12,180 nt of DNA. Origin: Methanothrix sp. (GTDB lineage: Archaea; Halobacteriota; Methanosarcinia; Methanotrichales; Methanotrichaceae). The notes beneath the pieces are model-generated. The model made no database searches, was not told the origin of the DNA, and saw only the letters and a program-made list of their open reading frames with translations. This document shows positions 7,421 to 12,180 of the stretch, one piece after another (position 1 is the stretch's first letter; each line of letters starts with the position of its first letter). Location: positions 1 to 12,180 of the forward strand of contig WOYM01000046.1 in the NCBI GenBank assembly GCA_011620785.1, in the 5' to 3' direction. The translations under genes and the position numbers were made by a program.

Positions 7421-8451
7421 CAGACCACCTCTCTGGGCACCAGCCGGATCGCATCTGCCGGACAGATCATGCTGCAGGTGGCGCATGAGCCGCAGACTTC
7501 CTGATCGACCACCTTAATGGTACCGTTTCTGACCTCCAGGAGGGGTTTTATTTCCAGCTCGTTCAGATGGCCGGCGGCAAGATATGGATCGGAAAGGGCA
7601 TTGACCGGGCAGGCAATGACGCAGTTTCCGCAGCCCAAACACGCAATCTCATCCGTCTCCAGGCAAGAGGTGAGAGTTGGCCAGGGAGCGGGAAGGGCGA
7701 GCTTCTTCTCAAAGGCTCCTTTGCCCTTCATCTCCGGGATGATAGCGGTCTTGGAAACCACAATCGCTCGCACCGGACAGGCCTGGGCACATGCTCCGCA
7801 GTATATGCAGGCATCTGGCCGGTGGCTGACCTTCTCTCCCCTCTCCCCTGCCTTCCATTCCCGGTTGAACAGGGCATTGGCAGGACAGGTGTGAACGCAT
7901 GTCTTGCAGGCCTGGCAGACGTTATCGTCACGGCTGAAGGTGCCGGCGAAAGGTTTTTCAAAGGATATGGCCCTCGTCGGGCAGACCGAGGCGCACCAGC
8001 CGCAATGCACACAGCGCTCCAGGTCAATTATCGTCCGGCCGCCAACCCTGAGACTGCCGTCCTCTGCCAGATGCCTGTCCTCTAGCTCAATGCAGGCCTG
8101 GGGGCAGACATCGCAGCACAGGCCGCAGTGAACGCACTTCTCGCTGTCGACAATGGTGGGCTTTATCGCGACGCTGAGATAGGAATTATCCATCTCTGCA
8201 ATGCCATTCTTTCTGAACTCCAGGGCGCTAGTGGGACAGACCCGGGAGCATAGCGCACAGAAGGCACAGGCCCCGCTCATTCTCTTCTCAATGAAGTCCT
8301 TGTCGATCAGGCCGCGGACCACAGCTCCCACCGATCCAATGATCAGCTCCCCTTTGGGGCAGACTTGAACGCAGGTTCCGCAGCCGATGCACCTGTCCGG
8401 CAGATAAAACTGCGCTCTGTCTTCTCGGGATTCCAGCAATACCTCTCTCAT
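7420..8451 (-). CDS. fwdF: Polyferredoxin subunit F of formylmethanofuran dehydrogenase
   Basis: This 343-residue polyferredoxin feeds low-potential electrons to the catalytic subunits. Eight complete CxxCxxCxxxCP motifs are present in order: CIGCGTC, CAFCALC, CVHCGLC, CVHCGWC, CQACKTC, CIYCGAC, CLGCGNC and CGSCATC. This matches the eight 4Fe-4S clusters known for FwdF. The ATG at 8451 gives the normal family length and begins MREVLLESRED. An ATG at 8508 and an earlier start at 8568 would add 19 or 39 residues with no family resemblance. The ribosome site is weak (AGGG 6 nt upstream). It is the first gene of the operon, so its promoter lies in the divergent region shared with the sulfur-carrier gene. 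No fmdE-like gene precedes it, unlike the fmdEFACDB order of Methanosarcina. Confidence 0.92.
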   Translation of the reverse strand: MREVLLESREDRAQFYLPDRCIGCGTCVQVCPKGELIIGSVGAVVRGLIDKDFIEKRMSGACAFCALCSRVCPTSALEFRKNGIAEMDNSYLSVAIKPTIVDSEKCVHCGLCCDVCPQACIELEDRHLAEDGSLRVGGRTIIDLERCVHCGWCASVCPTRAISFEKPFAGTFSRDDNVCQACKTCVHTCPANALFNREWKAGERGEKVSHRPDACIYCGACAQACPVRAIVVSKTAIIPEMKGKGAFEKKLALPAPWPTLTSCLETDEIACLGCGNCVIACPVNALSDPYLAAGHLNELEIKPLLEVRNGTIKVVDQEVCGSCATCSMICPADAIRLVPREVV

Positions 8452-8618
8452 CTTAACCCTGCCTTCTGGGCGTCGATTTAGGCAGGAATGGGTTAAGAAT
8501 GTTTTCATAAAGAATCTCGGGACATCATATCCATTCCACCAGAAGCCATTTGCACCAGAAGGGATCAAGCAGAATACAACGCAAGGAATAGATACCGCCC
8601 GATGAGGGGAATTGAGCT
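8452..8618. promoter_or_regulatory. Divergent intergenic region between fwd operon and sulfur-carrier gene
   Basis: These 167 bp must hold promoters for both directions. On the minus strand, CTTTATGAA (about 8505-8513) could be the TATA element of the fwd operon, giving a leader of roughly 30-40 nt. For the + strand no convincing TATA box is seen. A short motif CCAGAAG occurs three times: forward at about 8539-8545 and 8555-8561, and inverted at about 8463-8469. A regulator site is possible but unproven. Confidence 0.4.
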
Positions 8619-8843
8619 ATGCGCCCCGAGGGTGGCAGTGGAGTGGAAATGCAGATCTATATGCCGGATGGTAGCAGAGTGGAATTGGCATCGAAAAGCG
8701 GTCTCATTGAGGATATATTGAAGGAGCTGAAGATAAACTCTGAGGAGGTAATAGTGACTCTGAACGGCAGAATAGTGGCGGAAGATGAGACTGCTGGCGG
8801 CTCAGATGAGCTGAAGATATTTAGAATAGTGCATGGCGGATAG
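8619..8843 (+). CDS. ThiS/MoaD-like ubiquitin-fold sulfur carrier
   Basis: This 74-residue (or 64 from the internal ATG at 8649) beta-grasp protein ends in HGG. The exposed C-terminal Gly-Gly is adenylated by an E1 enzyme and thiocarboxylated to donate sulfur, or, in archaea, may be joined to target proteins as a SAMP. The core runs from MQIYMPDGSRVELA through VIVTLNGRIVAEDE to DELKIFRIVHGG, typical of ThiS. The ATG at 8619 has GAGGGG about 10 nt upstream; the ATG at 8649 begins at the first core strand and is the alternative. A HesA/MoeB-type E1 gene follows 67 nt later. ThiS (thiamin), MoaD (pterin) and SAMP roles cannot be separated by sequence alone. A second, clearer MoaD lies downstream, so this copy may serve thiamin or another pathway. 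Confidence 0.82.
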   Translation: MRPEGGSGVEMQIYMPDGSRVELASKSGLIEDILKELKINSEEVIVTLNGRIVAEDETAGGSDELKIFRIVHGG

Positions 8844-8910
8844 ATTGAATTCCCATTAAATCCTCTGCAAAATCCTTAATAGATCAATGCAATTCCAATC
8901 AGGTGATCAG

Positions 8911-9636
8911 ATGCTGAGCGATGCCGAAAGGGAGAGGTACTCCCGTCAGATCCGCCTCTTTGCTGAGGAGGGCCAGGAAAGGCTGAAGAAAAAGAGAGTC
9001 TTCATAGCAGGAGCAGGTGGTCTGGGCTCTGTCATCTCATTATACATGACGGCCTGTGGCTTTGGCAGGATTCGCATAGCGGACTGTGATTCAGTTGACT
9101 TGAGCAACCTCAACCGACAGATCCTTCATGGCGGCCTGGACCTGGGCCGGAGCAAGGCCCAGTCAGCTCTGGAGACCCTGAGCGATATCAACCCGGAGGT
9201 AGAGATCGAGGCCCTGCAGGAGAGAATCTCCATGGAGAGCATCAATACCCTGGTGCAGGGCTGTGACATGATCATGGACGCAATGGACAGCTTTCCGGCC
9301 AGGTATCTGCTGAACCATGCGGCTTTAGAGAGAAGGATTCCCCTGTTTCACGGCGCCATCAGCGGATTTCAGGGGCAGGCAACGACAATATTGCCAGGGA
9401 GGACTGCCTGTCTGCGCTGCATCTTTCCCCGCGCTCCGCCCGCGCAGGAGTCTCCTGCCCTGGGCTCGACCTGCGGGGTCATCGGCTCCATTCAGGTTAA
9501 TGAAGCCATAAAGTTCACCCTTGGCAGAGGCAAGCTTCTGAAAAACCGCCTTCTCCTCTGGGACGGTCTCTCTTCCACCCTGGAGGAGGTTTCCTGTGAG
9601 AAGAGCATGAGCTGCATGGAATGCGGATCCATCTGA
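8911..9636 (+). CDS. HesA/MoeB/ThiF-family E1-like adenylyltransferase
   Basis: This 241-residue E1-like enzyme activates the C-terminal glycine of ubiquitin-fold sulfur carriers with ATP. Visible motifs are the N-terminal ERERYSRQIRLF, the nucleotide loop GAGGLGS (34-40), the DCDSVDLSNLNRQ segment (58-70) with its metal/ATP Asp and Arg, DAMDSFPARYLLN (123-135), and zinc knuckles CLRC (167-170) and CMEC (235-238). C188 in STCGVIG sits where the family's catalytic Cys lies. The ATG at 8911 is preferred: AGGTGATC lies just upstream and the family begins at MLSDAERERYSRQ. An ATG at 8887 adds eight residues and is the alternative, possibly leaderless. The genome context offers two substrates, the ThiS-like carrier upstream and MoaD downstream. 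MoeB, ThiF and HesA cannot be told apart here. Confidence 0.9.
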   Translation: MLSDAERERYSRQIRLFAEEGQERLKKKRVFIAGAGGLGSVISLYMTACGFGRIRIADCDSVDLSNLNRQILHGGLDLGRSKAQSALETLSDINPEVEIEALQERISMESINTLVQGCDMIMDAMDSFPARYLLNHAALERRIPLFHGAISGFQGQATTILPGRTACLRCIFPRAPPAQESPALGSTCGVIGSIQVNEAIKFTLGRGKLLKNRLLLWDGLSSTLEEVSCEKSMSCMECGSI

Positions 9637-9673
9637 GGGGATTGAGAGCAGCAGTCCCGCCGCATGGAATAAT

Positions 9674-9681
9674 CTATTAAG
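9674..9681 (+). promoter_or_regulatory. Possible TATA box before the DUF1890-DUF1894 pair
   Basis: CTATTAAG lies in the 100-bp gap after the E1 gene. A start about 25 nt downstream would leave a leader of about 30 nt before the ATG at 9737. The match is modest. Confidence 0.35.
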
Positions 9682-9736
9682 CTCGACTGAGGATATCTGA
9701 ATCGAATCAGGATTATCAAGATCAAGAGATGAGCAT

Positions 9737-10186
9737 ATGACCGAAGGCAAGAAGGCGCTGTTGGTGATGGGCTGCCCGGAGGTGCCGGTGCAGATCAGCA
9801 TTGTGATCTATCTCGCCCATAAGCTGAGAAAAGAGGGTTGGGATGTCACTGTGGCGGGAACAAATGCCCCAATCAAGCTGCTCAAGACAGCTGATCCTGA
9901 GGGCTATTATGTGCAGAAGACGGCGGACCTGGACTGGATCATACAGGAGATCGTAGAGAAGAAGATGGACTTCGACGCCTGCTTTGTCTTCATGCATAGT
10001 GATGCCGGCATGGCATATGGGGCCACATTCAGCGCCATATCCAGAGCCGTGCATTATGCGGTCGTCTTCGGCAAGAATGCAGAGTCCCTGGGGGAGAGCA
10101 TAGATTATCCGACTGAGAAGATCGTGGCCAAGGCGACCCATAATCCTGGGCCTCTGAAGAGCAAGATAGACAAGGTGATCATTTGA
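9737..10186 (+). CDS. DUF1890-family methanogen protein
   Basis: This is a 149-residue alpha/beta protein of the methanogen-specific DUF1890 family, function unknown. It begins with a hydrophobic strand and the family signature ALLVMGCPEVPVQ. A Rossmann-like layout follows with strands at DVTVAG, DACFVFMHSD and YAVVFG. C-terminal basic residues follow a THNPGPL segment. The MGCPE loop (Cys near residue 13) could be a ligand or active site; this is inference. The ATG at 9737 lies after a short GAG-rich stretch and no rival start fits. The gene overlaps the next by four bases (TTGA), so the two products are probably made in a fixed ratio and may form a complex. No membrane segments are seen. 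Confidence 0.82.
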   Translation: MTEGKKALLVMGCPEVPVQISIVIYLAHKLRKEGWDVTVAGTNAPIKLLKTADPEGYYVQKTADLDWIIQEIVEKKMDFDACFVFMHSDAGMAYGATFSAISRAVHYAVVFGKNAESLGESIDYPTEKIVAKATHNPGPLKSKIDKVII

Positions 10187-10575
10187 GCTGCATTGAGCAG
10201 ATGAAGTACAGACTGTACCTGGAGAGAACCTCATTTAAAGAGGCCCGGGAGTATATAGAGAAGAACTCTGAGGAGGTCTACTATGTCGAGCCAGGATACA
10301 GGATCTTCAAGGACTATTACATAATTGGCGTGCCGCCGGTGGCATTGGGCATAAGGGGAGATGAGGTTCTTTTCACCTATGTCAAACCCTGCCACGGCAC
10401 ATTCGTTATGGGCGTTGATTCCTCTGAGGAGATAGCCCGGCTGAGGGAGAGAGAGGAGAAGAAGATCAAGAAGACGCTCAAAGAGAGTCAGAAGAAAGGT
10501 TCGGAAAAGGACAAGATAGAGGCAGAGACAAAGGCATCTATTATCAGCTTTGGTGATGTTTATAAAAATAAATGA
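10183..10575 (+). CDS. DUF1894-family methanogen protein (TTG start)
   Basis: A 130-residue protein of the DUF1894 family, methanogen-specific and of unknown biochemical role. The core is small alpha/beta: KYRLYLERTSFKEAREYI, then YYVEPGYRIF, IIGVPPVALGI and a KPCHGTFVMGV strand. The last ~45 residues are a Lys/Glu-rich helix or coil (about 85-120), longer and more charged than the core would need. I chose the TTG at 10183: AGGTG (10173-10177) lies 5 nt upstream, inside the DUF1890 gene, and the start overlaps the DUF1890 stop. The ATG at 10201 (six residues shorter) is the alternative. The MSCIEQM leader looks family-like to me. Confidence 0.8.
   Translation: MSCIEQMKYRLYLERTSFKEAREYIEKNSEEVYYVEPGYRIFKDYYIIGVPPVALGIRGDEVLFTYVKPCHGTFVMGVDSSEEIARLREREEKKIKKTLKESQKKGSEKDKIEAETKASIISFGDVYKNK
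10559..10570 (+). promoter_or_regulatory. TATA box for moaD, inside the end of the DUF1894 gene
   Basis: TTTATAAAAATA is a strong archaeal TATA-like run. A start about 25 nt downstream, near 10590, would give a leader of about 25 nt carrying the AGAGGT ribosome site. It suggests moaD and moaE can be transcribed separately from the upstream pair. Confidence 0.5.
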
Positions 10576-10614
10576 TCGGTGAACACAAAAGTCATTGGGA
10601 AGAGGTCGACAGCA

Positions 10615-10893
10615 ATGCTGGTAAAGGTCAGGGCATTCGCCCAATTTCGAGAGATCCTGGGAAAGGAGATGGATATGAATATCCCGGAGGGCTCGACTGT
10701 TCTTTCCCTGCTGAGGAGCATTGGAGCATCCTCTCCCGCCTTCAGGGAACAGGCCTTTGCTGGCTCTGGGGGGCTGAATGACTATATCCTTTTAATGATC
10801 AATAGGAAGAGGATCGATCCATTGAACGATCTCTCCATTCTTCTGAACGAGGGCGATGAGCTGGCTATATTTCCGCCGGTCGCTGGAGGGTGA
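10615..10893 (+). CDS. moaD: Molybdopterin synthase sulfur-carrier subunit MoaD
   Basis: This 92-residue beta-grasp protein ends in IFPPVAGG. The terminal Gly-Gly carries the thiocarboxylate used by MoaE to convert precursor Z to molybdopterin, the pterin needed by formylmethanofuran dehydrogenase. Features are VKVRAFAQFREILG at the start, the helix after EGSTVLSLL, ILLMINRKRI, and the family-typical DELAIFPPVAGG end. The ATG at 10615 is chosen for the AGAGGT site 9 nt upstream and the family-typical MLVKVRAF start. The frame is open 12 codons further, from a GTG, without family resemblance. It is 6 nt upstream of the moaE fusion gene. Confidence is high. Confidence 0.92.
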   Translation: MLVKVRAFAQFREILGKEMDMNIPEGSTVLSLLRSIGASSPAFREQAFAGSGGLNDYILLMINRKRIDPLNDLSILLNEGDELAIFPPVAGG

Positions 10894-10899
10894 ATAGAA

Positions 10900-11649
10900 T
10901 TGTTCAAGATCACTGCAGAAGAGATCTCTGTAGAGGAGATGATCCAGAGGGCGAAGAGGGAGGATTCCGGTGCCATTGTCGCATTCCTGGGAACGGTCAG
11001 GGACGACGGCATCCAGATGATGGAGGTAGAGGCGTTCACTGAGGCGGCTGAAGCCGAGCTCGGGCAGATACGCCTTGAGGCCATTGAACGATTCGGCCTC
11101 ACATCAGTGCAGATCGCCCACCGCACCGGCAGGCTGGCGGTAGGGGAGAGCATCGTAGCCATAGTCTGCACTGCTGCTCATAGAGCTGAGGCCTTTGAAG
11201 GGTGCAGATACATCATCGATGAGCTGAAAAAGAGAGCCTCTATCTGGAAGAAGGAGATCGGAGAGAATGTCGAGCGATGGGTGGGAGAGAAGGAGCGAGA
11301 ATCGAAGAGGAATGACGGGAATCAAGAGATGAATAACCTTAGAATTGTGCTCTGCACCGCCTCTCCCGATAATGGCGAGATGATAGCAAAATCGCTGATA
11401 AAAGAGCATCTGGCAGCTTGCGTTAACATCTCAAGTGTTAATTCTTGCTATTTATGGGAAGGCCAGCTTAACCTGGACCGTGAGGCTTTGTTGATCATAA
11501 AGACGGAGCAGACCAGAATTGAGAAGCTGATATCGAGGATCAGAGAGCTGCACAGCTATGAGCTTCCCGAGATCATCGTCCTCCCGATAATCGACGGCTA
11601 TCAGCCATATCTTGACTGGATATCGCAATCTGTAGGTGGCTCTAGCTAG
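10900..11649 (+). CDS. moaE: MoaE-CutA fusion: molybdopterin synthase large subunit joined to a CutA1 domain
   Basis: One uninterrupted 249-residue frame encodes two families. Residues 1-130 are MoaE, which transfers two sulfurs from MoaD thiocarboxylate to precursor Z: AIVAFLGTVRDDG (25-37), HRAEAFEGCRYIIDELKKR (94-112) and IWKKE. K110 and K117 correspond to the catalytic lysines of E. coli MoaE (K119, K126). A short charged linker follows (about 131-143). Residues 144-249 are CutA1: IVLCTASPDNGEMIAKSL, LAACVNI, YLWEGQL and HSYELPEIIVLPI, a trimeric metal-binding fold linked to divalent-cation tolerance. The TTG at 10900 follows GGAGG by 10 nt. An ATG at 11329 begins the CutA part exactly and lacks a good ribosome site, so internal initiation is possible but not favoured. 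It directly follows moaD (6-nt gap). Confidence 0.88.
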   Translation: MFKITAEEISVEEMIQRAKREDSGAIVAFLGTVRDDGIQMMEVEAFTEAAEAELGQIRLEAIERFGLTSVQIAHRTGRLAVGESIVAIVCTAAHRAEAFEGCRYIIDELKKRASIWKKEIGENVERWVGEKERESKRNDGNQEMNNLRIVLCTASPDNGEMIAKSLIKEHLAACVNISSVNSCYLWEGQLNLDREALLIIKTEQTRIEKLISRIRELHSYELPEIIVLPIIDGYQPYLDWISQSVGGSS

Positions 11650-11650
11650 C

Positions 11651-11700
11651 ATAATGATATTAGTGATAAGATAATGATATTCTTGAGAGGATAATGATAT
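11651..11700 (+). repeat. Three phased direct repeats ATAATGATAT, period 20 bp
   Basis: Exact 10-bp copies lie at 11651-11660, 11671-11680 and 11691-11700. The 10-bp gaps between them are not conserved overall, although units 1 and 2 agree at 16 of 20 positions. The first copy sits in TAATGATATTA, whose TAAT/ATTA arms are inverted. The strict two-turn spacing places each copy on one face of the helix, just upstream of the start of the next gene, the layout expected for a cooperative regulator. Confidence 0.75.
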
Positions 11701-11705
11701 ATTTT
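11696..11705 (+). promoter_or_regulatory. TATA-like box overlapping the third repeat
   Basis: GATATATTTT is the best TATA candidate before the 115-residue gene. A start about 25 nt downstream falls almost on the ATG at 11726, suggesting a leaderless or nearly leaderless mRNA. A protein on the repeats would compete with or recruit TBP/TFB. Confidence 0.45.
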
Positions 11706-11725
11706 TGCAGTGCATAAGGCTCTCC

Positions 11726-12073
11726 ATGGCCCGAGATCTGAATGAGCGCGATATAGAGATTCTGAGAAAGCTGGCACCAGAAATTGTGGAGATGGAAGGG
11801 CATGGCTACCAGATCGAGTACATGAACATTCTCCCTCCGTTGGCGAACCATCTCTCCCGCGGACTGGCAGACTTCGAGCAGCGGCTGAAAAAGCTGTCTG
11901 TCGACGATATGCAATACCTTGCAGATATGATTCTCCAGGGAATAGAGGGACTGAGCTGTCTGGAGCCTGATTATGCCGAGGTCTTCTCCACTATTGCCGG
12001 GCAGAGGCTATCGGGCGATGTGGCAGACAGGATTCGGGAGGTTTATGAATCCGGGGAAGGATGTGGCGCATAA
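11726..12073 (+). CDS. Hypothetical 115-residue helical protein
   Basis: I do not recognise this protein. It is soluble, acidic and almost entirely predicted alpha-helical, with helices around ERDIEILRKLAPEIVEM, LANHLSRGLADFEQRLKKL, DMQYLADMILQGIEGL and GDVADRIREVYES. It has few Cys and no membrane segment or signal. The ATG at 11726 is chosen because it follows the TATA-like box at leaderless distance. A TTG at 11705 would extend it by seven residues into the promoter element. It lies 76 nt after the moaE-cutA stop behind the phased repeats, so it is probably its own transcription unit. A helical bundle acting in protein-protein contact is possible, but no function can be assigned. Frame length and codon pattern support coding. 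Confidence 0.7.
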   Translation: MARDLNERDIEILRKLAPEIVEMEGHGYQIEYMNILPPLANHLSRGLADFEQRLKKLSVDDMQYLADMILQGIEGLSCLEPDYAEVFSTIAGQRLSGDVADRIREVYESGEGCGA

Positions 12074-12143
12074 ATCCGGCATAGCAGGATCTGTGAGAGT
12101 GACTTGAATGGCTCTTTATCCAGGGCCTAACCTCCCGAAAAGC

Positions 12144-12168
12144 TCAGGCGCACAGGTTTAGCGCCTGA
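12144..12168. terminator. Perfect 8-bp hairpin downstream of the last gene
   Basis: TCAGGCGC (12144-12151) and GCGCCTGA (12161-12168) are exact inverted repeats around a 9-nt loop, about 70 nt past the stop of the 115-residue gene. No long T-run follows on the + strand, so it is not a classic archaeal terminator. It might end transcripts arriving from either side or belong to a gene beyond the edge. Between 12074 and the hairpin I see nothing else. Confidence 0.4.
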
Positions 12169-12180
12169 AGTATTTCCCTA

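Noticed and set aside
6872..7504. A 210-codon open frame on the + strand
   Set aside because: It is antisense to fwdA, whose metal-ligand motifs all read correctly on the minus strand. No ribosome site or family match is seen.
9325..10234. Two overlapping minus-strand open frames of 158 and 170 codons
   Set aside because: They are antisense to the E1 and DUF1890 genes, which carry clear family motifs; the antisense products have none.
10579..10614. Upstream GTG start for MoaD
   Set aside because: The extra 12 residues lack family resemblance, and the AGAGGT site is placed correctly for the ATG at 10615.
11329..11649. A separate cutA gene starting at the internal ATG
   Set aside because: The frame is continuous with MoaE, and no good ribosome site precedes the ATG. 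It is kept as a fusion with internal initiation noted as the alternative.
11651..11700. CRISPR-like array
   Set aside because: Repeats are only 10 bp with 10-bp gaps and three copies, far below CRISPR repeat and spacer sizes. A promoter operator array fits better.
12144..12180. Tail of a minus-strand gene entering from the right edge
   Set aside because: Two minus frames give plausible short endings (stops at 12144-12146 and at about 12158-12160), but 5-11 codons are too few to decide.

Overview
The window is genomic DNA of a methanogenic archaeon. It carries a complete formylmethanofuran dehydrogenase operon, several protein families known almost only from methanogens (DUF1890, DUF1894, DUF2098, DUF2117), an archaeal ADP-dependent sugar kinase, archaeal TATA-like boxes, and strong Shine-Dalgarno sites of the GGAGGTG type. 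The balanced-to-high GC content and the fmd-like subunit order F-A-C-D-B suggest Methanosarcinales, possibly a Methanothrix relative. The genus is an inference only.

Left part (1-3000). The 3' end of an ADP-dependent phosphofructokinase/glucokinase gene on the + strand runs tail-to-tail, with a 20-bp overlap, into a minus-strand run of four genes. Read 5' to 3' these are a 50-residue zinc-ribbon protein (2962-2810), an unrecognised 153-residue protein with several Cys and His (2756-2295), a DUF2098 protein (2245-1964) and a DUF2117 protein (1936-650). A TATA-like box near 3001-3011 and a near-perfect Shine-Dalgarno site precede the first gene. None of the four has a known function.

Middle part (3109-8451). 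A tightly packed minus-strand operon encodes the first enzyme of CO2-reducing methanogenesis, in the order polyferredoxin F (eight 4Fe-4S motifs), A (binuclear-metal amidohydrolase), C (glycine-rich repeat subunit), D and B (molybdopterin/4Fe-4S catalytic subunits, with Cys rather than Sec as metal ligand). Junctions overlap by 1, 13 and 4 nt, then a 3-nt gap, so the genes are probably translated from one mRNA.

Right part (8452-12180). After a 167-bp divergent intergenic region, the + strand carries a ThiS/MoaD-like sulfur carrier ending in Gly-Gly, a HesA/MoeB/ThiF-type E1 enzyme, a DUF1890-DUF1894 pair, MoaD, and an apparent fusion of MoaE with CutA. MoaD/MoaE make the dithiolene of the pterin cofactor that subunits B and D bind, so cofactor synthesis sits head-to-head with its main consumer. 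Last comes a small unrecognised protein. Its promoter region holds three exact copies of a 10-bp motif at a strict 20-bp period. A perfect 8-bp hairpin lies near the right edge.

The best candidates for undescribed biology are the MoaE-CutA fusion, the phased repeat array before the last gene, and the zinc-ribbon/153-aa/DUF2098/DUF2117 operon.
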